Made by a program: the position numbers and the translations under genes. Shown here piece after piece: positions 34,539 to 42,719 of a stretch of DNA of 64,000 nucleotides. Every line of letters starts with the position of its first letter. The first letter of the stretch is position 1. Location: assembly GCA_050485405.1 (NCBI GenBank), contig JBJHBI010000015.1, positions 1 through 64,000 on the forward strand, in the 5' to 3' direction. The notes beneath the pieces are model-generated. The model made no database searches, was not told where the DNA came from, and saw only the letters and a program-made list of their open reading frames with translations. This DNA comes from Saliniramus sp050485405. GTDB taxonomy: Bacteria; Pseudomonadota; Alphaproteobacteria; Rhizobiales; Beijerinckiaceae.

Positions 34539-35072
34539 ATGAGCAGCGCACACGAATCGGGCGAGAACGGGCGGCCCGCCCATCCGGCCAATCTTTCGAT
34601 GCTCGAAAAGCGGCGTATCGAGGCCGAGATCCTCAAACACGTCTACGATGTACTGAAGGAGCGCGGCGACATGGCGCTCGCGCAGGAGACGATCCGCGAC
34701 GCGGTCCGCCGGTCCTCGATCGAGCAGGCTGAGCGTTTCGCCCGCGAGGCACCCGAGGGCACTTCCCTCGACAGTTTCGTTGAAGCGACGAAGCTTTGGG
34801 AGAAGGAGGATGCGCTGCGTATCCGCGTCAAGGAGCGCACCGCGACGACCTATGTCTTCGACGTCGAACGCTGCCGCTATGCAGAGATGTACAAGGAGAT
34901 GGGACTGGGCGAGATCGGCCACCTGCTCTCCTGCCAGCGCGACGCCACCTTCTGCCAGGGCTACGATCCCCGCCTGAAATTCACCCGCAGCCAGACCATC
35001 ATGCAGGGCGCCTCCCATTGCGATTTCCGCTACGATTTCCTCACCGACGAGGAAAAGGCGCGGGCTCGTTGA
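34539..35072 (+). CDS. L-2-amino-thiazoline-4-carboxylate hydrolase family protein
   Basis: 177 residues. The C-terminal half has LSCQRDATFCQGYDPRLKF and SQTIMQGASHCDFRYDF, the signature of the ATC-hydrolase family, first known from cysteine-forming degradation of the thiazoline in Pseudomonas. Most members in genomes have no tested function. The ATG at 34539 has a GGGAGAGG site; the frame continues 16 codons upstream without conservation. Divergent from the scoAB unit. Confidence 0.75.
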   Translation: MSSAHESGENGRPAHPANLSMLEKRRIEAEILKHVYDVLKERGDMALAQETIRDAVRRSSIEQAERFAREAPEGTSLDSFVEATKLWEKEDALRIRVKERTATTYVFDVERCRYAEMYKEMGLGEIGHLLSCQRDATFCQGYDPRLKFTRSQTIMQGASHCDFRYDFLTDEEKARAR

Positions 35073-35074
35073 TT

Positions 35075-35094
35075 TCCCTCCCCCCGGGGAGGGA
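35075..35094. repeat. Dispersed palindromic element, copy 1
   Basis: TCCCTCCCC / GGGGAGGGA inverted repeat with a 2-base spacer, directly after the ATC-hydrolase gene. The identical 9-base arms recur at 54422-54442 with a 3-base spacer. The pair looks like a REP-type intergenic element; it could also act as a terminator hairpin. Confidence 0.5.
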
Positions 35095-35418
35095 CTAAAG
35101 GTGGGATGACCCCGGGTGCAGATTCACGAGCGAAGATCATTGGAATCCGCAGCTCTCCCCATCCTCGCCCCCTGCCCGCTGGGGCTATCCGCAGAAATCC
35201 AAAGTCGTTGTAAAATCAACAAAAATCACGTCGCCTCCCCTATTTGTGCGCCTCCGCATTGAGTGCCTAAAATGCGTGAGACGGGTTGAGACTGAATGCG
35301 ACAACGGTAGAAGCGCAATTGAGACTCGGTGTCTAATCGCTGATGGGGGAAACTACCCGTGGCGAGTCAGGATAGGCAAATTTCTGACGAACGGTATCAC
35401 GCAGCTTGGGGGCGCCGA
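35095..35418 (+). promoter_or_regulatory. Control region upstream of the LysR gene
   Basis: No gene is supported here. Two TTGAGACT direct repeats at 35286-35293 and 35319-35326 are 33 bases apart (three helical turns), and the second overlaps an AGAC-N5-GTCT inverted repeat (35322-35334). This is the sort of arrangement an LysR regulator binds, so autoregulation is plausible. An AT-rich patch at about 35200-35235 may be part of the promoter. Confidence 0.35.
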
Positions 35419-36312
35419 ATGGATATCGAAGACCTCCGGACATTCGTGGAAGTTGCCGATGCCGGGGGTGTCTCGGCTGCCGCCCGCCGGCTCGGCATGT
35501 CCAAGTCGATCGTCAGCCGTCGCCTTTTTCGCCTCGAAGCCGAGCTTGGCGTCCAGCTTCTGGCGCGTACGACCCGCGGTGCCGCATTGACGGAAGCCGG
35601 CGTCTCGTTTCGAGCGCACGCAGTGAGCGTCATTGCGGAGATCGATGCGGCGAGAGAAATCATCAAGCCATCAGGTGATCTGACCGGTCGCCTTCGCGTC
35701 GCATTGCCGCTCACCTTCGGCCCCACTCATCTCGCGCCGGTATTGGCGAATCTGGCGCGCCGCCACCCGAAACTCCACATCCACTCCTCCTATAGCGACC
35801 GCTTCATCGATTTCATCGCCGAGGGTTTCGACTGCGCGATCCGGGCAGGCTACCTCAATGATTCCAGCCTTCTCGCAAGGCGTGTGGGTGCCATGTACGG
35901 AAAGCTCCTCGCGAGCCCCGCCTACATCGACATGCATGGAGCGCCTGAGACACCCGATGAAATCTTGCGGCATCAGGCACTGATGCAGGGCACCGAAGCG
36001 TGGCAGTTCATGGATGGCGACAAGGTCGTCACCGTCAACCCGCAGGGGCGTTACAAGGCCGATAACGGCATCGCTTTGGCTGCCGCCGCTGCCGCGGGTC
36101 TGGGCATCGTACGGCTCCCCGATTGCGTCACCGATGCTTATGTCGAATCGGGTGCGCTCGTCGCGATCATGACGCGCTTCCCCGTGCCTTCGGCCGGCAT
36201 CTATGTCGTGCGACCACCCGGCCAGCACTTGTCGCGGAAGGTGCAGGTCCTGACCGAAATGCTGATCGAATGTCTCGCGGAGGATCCACGCCTCGCGACC
36301 ATCGACCGTTGA
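35419..36312 (+). CDS. LysR family transcriptional regulator
   Basis: 297 residues. The N-terminal winged helix-turn-helix (MDIEDLRTFVEVADAG, then SAAARRLGMSKSIVSRRL) is followed by an LysR substrate-binding domain from about 90, with LRVALPLTFG. The start at 35419 gives the usual LysR beginning; a GTG 20 codons upstream (35359) has a GGGGGA site and is a real alternative. Located upstream of a pirin gene on the same strand, which it probably regulates, as is common for LysR/pirin pairs. Confidence 0.88.
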   Translation: MDIEDLRTFVEVADAGGVSAAARRLGMSKSIVSRRLFRLEAELGVQLLARTTRGAALTEAGVSFRAHAVSVIAEIDAAREIIKPSGDLTGRLRVALPLTFGPTHLAPVLANLARRHPKLHIHSSYSDRFIDFIAEGFDCAIRAGYLNDSSLLARRVGAMYGKLLASPAYIDMHGAPETPDEILRHQALMQGTEAWQFMDGDKVVTVNPQGRYKADNGIALAAAAAAGLGIVRLPDCVTDAYVESGALVAIMTRFPVPSAGIYVVRPPGQHLSRKVQVLTEMLIECLAEDPRLATIDR

Positions 36313-36454
36313 CGGGGTAGAGCACTTTCGATCGGTAGCGTTCCAGTTTTCGCGACACAGCTCGGCGTCGCGCGCGGCTAGCTGCAATCACGGACCGTGG
36401 TTACGACTCGTATCGAGACCGCATCCGGCGGTCTGGCGGGAGGGGATGACGGGC

Positions 36455-37390
36455 ATGAGCTGGAACCCATCGATCGAACCGGGATGTCCCGATGATGTCG
36501 GCCTGGACGCAATCGAGACCCTGATCGTTCCGCGCTCACGGGACCTCGGTGCTTTCGAGGTGCGGCGCGCCCTGCCGGCGCCGAAGCGGCAGATGGTCGG
36601 CCCGTTCATCTTCTTCGATCAGGCCGGACCGGCAGAGTTTCTGACCGGTCAGGGTGTCGACGTGCGTCCGCATCCGCATATCGGCCTCGGAACGGTCACC
36701 TACCTGTTCCGGGGTGATTTCCACCACCGCGACAGCACCGGCGCCGACCAGATCATCAGGCCCGGTGCGCTCAACTGGATGGTTGCCGGGCGCGGCGTCA
36801 CGCATTCCGAGAGAACTTCCGCGACCGCAAGGAGCGGCCCGAACAGCCTGTTCGGGATACAGACCTGGCTGGCCTTGCCGGACGACCACGAAGACGATGT
36901 CCCCAGTTTCGAGCATCACGGCAAGGACACCTTGCCCGTCATCGAGGATAACGGCGTCTCGGTGCGGCTCATCCTCGGAAACGCTTATGGAAAATCGGCG
37001 CCGGCAACGATGCTCTCGGAGACGTTCTATGCTGATGTGAGGCTCGAGCCGGGAAGTCGCCTGCCCATGCCGGACAATCACGAGGATCGCGGCATCTACA
37101 TCGTCGAAGGGTCGATCTCGGTCGCCGGCCAGGAATTCGGGGCTGGCCAGATGATGGTTTTCCGACCGGGTGACCGCATCACGATCGCCGCGGGGCCACC
37201 GGGTGCGCGACTCATGATCCTGGGCGGCGCGACCTTCAACGGGCCGCGCTACATCTGGTGGAACTTCGTGGCGTCCTCGCAGGAGCGCATCGAGCGCGCC
37301 AAGGCGGAATGGCGCTCCGCGAATTGGGGCGAGGGCCGCTTCGACCTGCCCGTCGACGATCGAAACGAGCACATTCCGCTTCCGGATTGA
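36455..37390 (+). CDS. Pirin family protein
   Basis: 311-residue bicupin. The N-terminal cupin has FDQAGPAEF and the metal ligands in VRPHPHIGLGTVTYLF and the later RGVTHSER segment; the C-terminal pirin domain has YIVEGSISVAGQEF and GARLMILGG. Some bacterial pirins are quercetin dioxygenases or regulate pyruvate metabolism. The ATG at 36455 is nine bases after GGAGGGG; an ATG at 36446 sits too close to that site. 25 bases upstream of the DUF5996 fusion gene, so they are probably cotranscribed. Confidence 0.9.
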   Translation: MSWNPSIEPGCPDDVGLDAIETLIVPRSRDLGAFEVRRALPAPKRQMVGPFIFFDQAGPAEFLTGQGVDVRPHPHIGLGTVTYLFRGDFHHRDSTGADQIIRPGALNWMVAGRGVTHSERTSATARSGPNSLFGIQTWLALPDDHEDDVPSFEHHGKDTLPVIEDNGVSVRLILGNAYGKSAPATMLSETFYADVRLEPGSRLPMPDNHEDRGIYIVEGSISVAGQEFGAGQMMVFRPGDRITIAAGPPGARLMILGGATFNGPRYIWWNFVASSQERIERAKAEWRSANWGEGRFDLPVDDRNEHIPLPD

Positions 37391-37415
37391 ACGGAACCAG
37401 CCTGGAGAAAGCACA

Positions 37416-38666
37416 ATGAACAAGTGGCCCTTACTTGACTATCTCGGCTGGCGCGAAACGTGTTCAGCGCTGCATCTCTACCTGCAGATCGCAGGCAAGT
37501 ACCGGCTGGCGCATACGCCTTGGCTCAACCATTCATGGAACGCGACCTTCTACGTCACCCCGCAAGGGCTCGCCTCCTCACCCATACCCGACGGACCCGG
37601 CATCGAGATTCTGTTCGACCTGCGTGAGCACAAGGTCGTCGGCACCTGCGGCAACGGTCGCAAAAAATCGTTTGATCTCGCCCCGATGACCGTCGCCAAA
37701 TTCCATGAGAACTTCGTGAGCCTGATTTCGGAACTTGGCGGCGACCCGACCTTCAACGGCAGCCCGAACGAGGTGCCATTTCCGGTCCCCTTCGCCGAGG
37801 ACGACCGAGACCGGCCCTACGATGCCGAAGCCGTTCAACGCTTGCATCAGGCCCTGATCGCCATCGACAAGGTCTTCAACCGGTTTCGTACGTCGTTTCT
37901 GGGCAAGTCCAGCCCGGTGCACCTCTTCTGGGGCAGCTTCGATCTCGCCCTCACACGATTTTCAGGACGGCGCGCACCGCTTCATCCCGGGGGCGTCCCG
38001 TCATTGCCCGACAACGTGGCGCAGGAGGCCTACGATCGAGAGGTCTCGTCGGCGGGCTTCTGGCCGGGTGGCAACGGGATCGATTACCCAGCCTTCTATG
38101 CCTACGCATATCCCGCGCCTCACGGCTACCGCGCCGCGACCGTTCAGCCTGATGCCGCGTTCTGGCACGAAGATCTGGCGGAATTCGTGCTGCCCTATGA
38201 TGCCGTGCAAGCCGCTGCCGATCCGGACGATGCGCTGATGGCATTCCTCATCTCGACTTATGATGCGGCGGCCGATCTGGGCGGATGGGATCGGGATCTT
38301 CTCGAATGTGCGCAGGGCCGGCCGCGTCAGGTCCGTCCGCCGGATGGAGCGCTGCCAGCAAACGCGCCGCCTGTGGAGGATGCGGCAGTGGAACGGGAGG
38401 ATGGCCCGTCGAAGGGACGCTACCGCCTGGTTGTCGATGGCGTGGAGGCGGAAATGACCTACAGTCGGGCCGGCGATGGCTTGATCATCATCGACCATAC
38501 GGAAGTGCCCACGGCTTTGCGCGGACGCAAGGTCGGCGAGCGATTGGTGCGCCAGGCGATCGAGGATGCGCGACGCGACGGGATTGAGATCATTCCGCTC
38601 TGCCCCTTCGCAAAAGCGCAGATCAATCGCCATCCGGAATGGCAGGACGTGCTGCGCCGCTCATGA
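37416..38666 (+). CDS. DUF5996 protein fused to a GNAT-like acetyltransferase domain
   Basis: 416 residues. The first roughly 310 residues match DUF5996 (start WPLLDYLGWRETCSALHLYLQ, TFNGSPNEV, VHLFWGSFDLALTRFSGR, YPAPHGY, AFWHEDLAEFVLPYD). A linker leads to a C-terminal domain of about 80 residues resembling the small YjdJ-type acetyltransferases, with VDGVEAEMTY, HTEVPTALRGRKVGERLVRQ and the terminal CPFAKAQINRHPEWQ. Both parts exist as single proteins elsewhere; the fusion suggests a shared function. The role is unknown. Good GGAGAAAG site before the ATG. Confidence 0.85.
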   Translation: MNKWPLLDYLGWRETCSALHLYLQIAGKYRLAHTPWLNHSWNATFYVTPQGLASSPIPDGPGIEILFDLREHKVVGTCGNGRKKSFDLAPMTVAKFHENFVSLISELGGDPTFNGSPNEVPFPVPFAEDDRDRPYDAEAVQRLHQALIAIDKVFNRFRTSFLGKSSPVHLFWGSFDLALTRFSGRRAPLHPGGVPSLPDNVAQEAYDREVSSAGFWPGGNGIDYPAFYAYAYPAPHGYRAATVQPDAAFWHEDLAEFVLPYDAVQAAADPDDALMAFLISTYDAAADLGGWDRDLLECAQGRPRQVRPPDGALPANAPPVEDAAVEREDGPSKGRYRLVVDGVEAEMTYSRAGDGLIIIDHTEVPTALRGRKVGERLVRQAIEDARRDGIEIIPLCPFAKAQINRHPEWQDVLRRS

Positions 38667-38875
38667 GAGTATGCGCGGCCCGTTTCATGCCGCTTCGGCG
38701 CGTCTCGCGTGCCGAGCCGGACGTGGCCGGCACGATGTCTGGACGCTCAGCTTTTCCGCTCCCACGATGATAGACGGCGGGAGCCTCGACTGACGACGGT
38801 TTCGCGAAACCACCGGTCGTGGAACATAACCGTCCGGAAGCCGTTGAAGTCCCAGCGTCACGCGAGGGCGAGATC

Positions 38876-38965
38876 ATGGATTTCTTGGCATTCATCTTTG
38901 TCGGTATCGCTGTATTTGCGATATATTCTATAGTTCATTATAAATATAAAGGCAGAAGACAATAG
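38876..38965 (+). CDS. Putative 29-residue membrane peptide
   Basis: A short reading frame, MDFLAFIFVGIAVFAIYSIV followed by a basic tail HYKYKGRRQ, preceded by GAGGGCGAG at a fitting distance. It is one transmembrane helix with a positive C terminus, a common design for small membrane proteins. The local sequence is AT-rich compared with its surroundings. No homologue is recognised. Confidence 0.4.
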   Translation: MDFLAFIFVGIAVFAIYSIVHYKYKGRRQ

Positions 38966-39254
38966 AAAAATAATTTCATTTTCAATAATCTGGAGGCGTG
39001 CTATTTGATTATTTCCCAAATATTACCTTTCGGATCGGCTCTGGATCGCCGATTGATATTCCTTCGTGACCTTTGCCGACTGAGCCCGATACCAGCCTCT
39101 CTTACAATTCGAAACCCAGTGGCCACACCGCCCGTGGAAGATCGGCTCCTCGGCAGCCTACAGAACCCGTCCGCACGGCTGCGGTCGCCTCATGAATCGC
39201 GACGCGGCAGAACGGATCGATATCATCGAAAACGCAGCGTCTGGAGTTCGCCTA
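38966..39254. other. AT-rich intergenic region before the extensin-like gene
   Basis: Starts as a clearly AT-rich patch (38966-39060) and becomes GC-rich. No gene is supported; it presumably holds the promoter of the downstream gene. The stretch 38667-38875 also lacks a supported gene. Confidence 0.5.
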
Positions 39255-40097
39255 ATGAGTATTGATCTCGGAAAAATCTCAGCGCTGCGAGTTTTTATGA
39301 TGGTTCTGCTTCTGGCGACATCTCCTGCGGTAGCCGTTTTTGCTGAAGAGGCGACGGACGTACCGAACCGACTCCCACCGCCGAGACCGGATTTCAGCGC
39401 AACGACACCTTCCGATTCCGATACCGCTGAGGAGGAAGAAGAAAGCGACGCGACGGCAAGCGACGACGCCCCGAGTGACGACAGCTCGAGCGACGAGGAA
39501 GCTCTCGAAGCGGCCGCTGCGCTGCGCCGTCCAAGCTTCGACGACGCGGAAACGCGCCAATGCGAGCAAGAGCTGCAGGCGATGGGTGCGCAGTTCGAGG
39601 TGGTCGAGCCGGTTGGCGAAGGTGAAGCTCATTGCGGCGCGGAACGGGCGATCACCCTTTCCTCGATTGCCGGAATTACCATCGAACCCGCCGTGATCGC
39701 CCGGTGCGGCATGGCCCTCGGGTTTGCGGAATGGGCGCAGAATGTCGTGGCGCCGATGGCCGAACTGTATCTCGACGACGAGGCGACGACCATCGGGACA
39801 TCAGGCAGCTATACGTGCCGCTTCCGGCGCGGCGGCGAAAACTCCGCCACGTTCAGCCAGCATGCATTCGCCAACGCAATCGACGTCGCGAGCGTTTCCT
39901 TCCAGGAGCGAAGCCCGATGCTGATCCGGCCCCCGGATGAGAATGCCGAAGACGAACGGCTGTTCCAGGCGGCGATCCGGGGCGGCGGCTGCGCATACTT
40001 CACCACCGTCCTCGGGCCGATGACGAATGCCGCCCATGCCGATCACCTCCACTTCGACATGGCCGAAAGGCGAGGCGGGTTTCGCTTATGCCAGTAG
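39255..40097 (+). CDS. Extensin-like C-terminal domain exported protein
   Basis: 280 residues with a signal peptide (hydrophobic 9-26, likely cut after Ala30). An acidic Asp/Glu/Ser-rich linker covers about 45-95. The rest is an extensin-like domain: CEQELQAMGAQFEVVEP, HCGAERAITLS, and the C-terminal ATFSQHAFANAIDVASV and NAAHADHLHFDMAERRGG, with conserved His/Asp residues that resemble a peptidase-like metal site. Cysteines at several positions suggest disulfides. Probably periplasmic or cell-wall related. Start chosen at 39255 because the signal peptide begins there. Confidence 0.85.
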   Translation: MSIDLGKISALRVFMMVLLLATSPAVAVFAEEATDVPNRLPPPRPDFSATTPSDSDTAEEEEESDATASDDAPSDDSSSDEEALEAAAALRRPSFDDAETRQCEQELQAMGAQFEVVEPVGEGEAHCGAERAITLSSIAGITIEPAVIARCGMALGFAEWAQNVVAPMAELYLDDEATTIGTSGSYTCRFRRGGENSATFSQHAFANAIDVASVSFQERSPMLIRPPDENAEDERLFQAAIRGGGCAYFTTVLGPMTNAAHADHLHFDMAERRGGFRLCQ

Positions 40098-40601
40098 CTC
40101 ACACCCGTGGCGGCTTTATCTGACGGGCGGCCAGCGAATAAATCCGGTCGCCGGTGCAAACCGTTGAGCTACTTCCAATCCGGCTGATCATATCGGTCTG
40201 ACCGAGGCGGCACCGATCCGCAGAATTGCCGGCTTCATGAGGGAACTCTCGCGGGCCGTGTCGTCATCCGTTTGCTGATTCGCGCACTGCGCATCAAGGA
40301 CCGAAGATCACCGATACAATTCAATCGATCCGTCTGATGCATTGGCCCGCTTCTGGCACCCATCGCGTCCCCGGGTCCGGACGCGGGAGATCGACGCGCA
40401 CGCAGGATCGCGAGATGGTACAATACCACCGTCACCGTCGATCACCGGCTGCCCGCCTTATCGACCGGATCGGGAAAACAGGTGACGATCGCCTGTCCCG
40501 AACCCCGGTCCGGCAGGCAGCCTGATGCCGCCCGGTGAATTTTGCGCACTCACCGGGATTCCGGCTGTGGACGAAATTCGTCCGTGGCCCCTTCGTGTGC
40601 G
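40098..40601. other. Intergenic region, nothing recognised
   Basis: About 500 bases between the convergent extensin-like and pbpC genes. Short open frames here lack ribosome sites and family resemblance. No hairpin-plus-T-run terminator or RNA gene was seen. Confidence 0.5.
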
Positions 40602-42719
40602 CTATTCGACCACGATATCGACGCGAGCGGCGCGCCCCACCGCATCGATCACGGTCAAGGTGGCGTGCCCGCGCCCGTCAGGCTCCCATTGCCCGGTCCG
40701 GCTGCGCGAGAGCCCGGGGATAGGGCTGCCGTTCGCCAGCCACCGAAACGGGGCGCGGCCACCGTGAAGCTTGAGAACCAGTGGCTCGCGAACGCCGTGC
40801 GAGCCGTCGGTCAGTTCGATCCTGGCGCCGTCGGGCGGGAAGACGATTTCCGGAGCGGGCTCGACGGCTCTGCCGCGTCCCGAAGCTCCCGTACCATGCG
40901 TTTCCGTCAAGCCTGCGAAACGGCGCAGCGTAACGGGCAGCGCTTCGCGTGACTGCCTTACGACGCCTGCTGGCGCGCGTGGAAGCGGTACAGCGGCCAT
41001 ACCGGAGCGTTGGAAGGCCTCGAACAAGATCGGCGCTGCCGTCACATAGCCAGAGATTCCGGGTACCGGGGCGGCATCGGCACGTCCGACCCAGACCCCG
41101 ATCACGTGCCGCCCGTCATAGCCCACCGACCAGGCGTCGCGGTAGCCGTAGGAGGTGCCGGTCTTGTAGGCGATGCCGCGCCGCGATGCGCCCTCCGGGG
41201 GGTTCACGCCTGCCAGCATGTCCGCCACATGCCACGCCGCACGCGGATTCAGAATCTCCCTGCCCTCGAATTCCTTGCCGGACGTATCCGGCACAACGGG
41301 CTGCATCGACAGCGAAACCGACTGCCCGCGATTGGCGAGCCCCGCATAGAGCTGGACCAGTTCCCGCAGGCTCACACCCGCGCCGCCGAGCGCGAGGGCG
41401 AGCCCGGGCGCCTCGCCCCGGGGCAATGCCGGCGTCACGCCACCCCGGCGCAGGCGCGATGCGAGGCGCGCGGGTCCGACCGCGTCGAGGAGGCGCACGG
41501 CGGGTACGTTGAGCGAGAGCTGCAACGCCGTGCGCAAGCTGACATCGCCCTGATAGGCCATGTCGAAATTCCGTGGCCGGTAGCCGGCGAAATTCGCGGG
41601 CCGGTCACTGATGATGGTCTCCTGCGCCACCACGCCTTCCTCGATCGCCAGGCCGTAGATGAACGGTTTCAGCGCCGATCCCGGCGAGCGCACGGCCCGG
41701 GTCATGTCGAGCCAGCCGGCGCGGCCATCGTCGAGGAAATCAGGCGAGCCGACGCTGGCGAGGATCTCCCCGGTATGCGCATCCGCCATCAGGACGGCGA
41801 CCGAGACCCGCGGGCCCAGCTTCTGCGCCGCATCGCCCGCGACCCGTTCGAGGTTTTGCTGGATATCGCGTCTGATGGTGAGGCGAGGACGCGGATCCTC
41901 GGGGAGATCGCGGATCACGACATCTGCGGCATGGGCGGCGAGCATGGGCATCGTCCGGCGCTGCGTCGGCACCGGCAATGCGGCGGCGCGCTCTGCTTCG
42001 TCGCGCGGCAACAGCCCGGCATCGACCATGCGGCTCAATACCCGGTCGCGCGCCGCCTCGGCTGCGGCGTTGTTGCGATCAGGACGCCGGCGTTCGGGAA
42101 GTTGGGGCAGCGCCACGAGCAACGCCGCCTCGCCGGTTTCCAGCCGATCCGGTTCCTTGCCGAACCAGGCCAGCGAAGCCGCGCGCACGCCTTCCAGATT
42201 GCCGCCATAGGGTGCCAGCGCGAGATAGAGCGACAGTATCTCATCCTTCGACAGCCGCCGTTCGATCTGCAGCGCCCGCGCCATCTGTCGCAGCTTTGCA
42301 CCGAGGGAACGCGCTTCCCGCGGTTCGATCAACCGCGCCACCTGCATGGTGATGGTGGAGCCGCCGGACACGATCCGCCCGTTGCCCAGAAACTGGCCTG
42401 CCGCCCGCATCAGCGCCACGGGATCGACGCCGGCATGGCTATGGAAACGCCGGTCCTCGAAGGCCAGAAGCATCTCGATGAAAGCGGGATCGACATCTGC
42501 CGGATCGACAGCGAGCCGCCAGCGCCCGTCATCGACCGGATAGGCGCGCAGCAGTCGCCCGTCGCGATCGTTCACCTCGACGGAGCGCGCCACATGTGCA
42601 TCCAGCGGCGGCGGAAAGGCGCGGTCGAGGATCACCAGCGCAACGATGCCGATGGCCGCCAAGGCGGACAAGCCTGCGGCGGCGAGAACGGGGATGCGCC
42701 ATCGCGCGGTCCTCCTCAT
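40602..42719 (-). CDS. pbpC: Penicillin-binding protein 1C
   Basis: 705-residue bifunctional peptidoglycan synthase. One N-terminal membrane helix (about 10-32) is followed by a glycosyltransferase family 51 domain (FEDRRFHSHAGVDPVALMRA, GGSTITMQVARL), and a transpeptidase domain with the SxxK motif in RSPGSALKPFIYG, SxN in SLNVPAVR and KTG in YKTGTSYGYRDAW. The C-terminal 90 residues are the BiPBP_C domain. Paired with an alpha-2-macroglobulin gene, as in E. coli yfhM-pbpC; its ATG overlaps the stop of that gene by one base. Frame is open further upstream, but that part overlaps the neighbour and lacks resemblance. Confidence 0.95.
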   Translation of the reverse strand: MRRTARWRIPVLAAAGLSALAAIGIVALVILDRAFPPPLDAHVARSVEVNDRDGRLLRAYPVDDGRWRLAVDPADVDPAFIEMLLAFEDRRFHSHAGVDPVALMRAAGQFLGNGRIVSGGSTITMQVARLIEPREARSLGAKLRQMARALQIERRLSKDEILSLYLALAPYGGNLEGVRAASLAWFGKEPDRLETGEAALLVALPQLPERRRPDRNNAAAEAARDRVLSRMVDAGLLPRDEAERAAALPVPTQRRTMPMLAAHAADVVIRDLPEDPRPRLTIRRDIQQNLERVAGDAAQKLGPRVSVAVLMADAHTGEILASVGSPDFLDDGRAGWLDMTRAVRSPGSALKPFIYGLAIEEGVVAQETIISDRPANFAGYRPRNFDMAYQGDVSLRTALQLSLNVPAVRLLDAVGPARLASRLRRGGVTPALPRGEAPGLALALGGAGVSLRELVQLYAGLANRGQSVSLSMQPVVPDTSGKEFEGREILNPRAAWHVADMLAGVNPPEGASRRGIAYKTGTSYGYRDAWSVGYDGRHVIGVWVGRADAAPVPGISGYVTAAPILFEAFQRSGMAAVPLPRAPAGVVRQSREALPVTLRRFAGLTETHGTGASGRGRAVEPAPEIVFPPDGARIELTDGSHGVREPLVLKLHGGRAPFRWLANGSPIPGLSRSRTGQWEPDGRGHATLTVIDAVGRAARVDIVVE

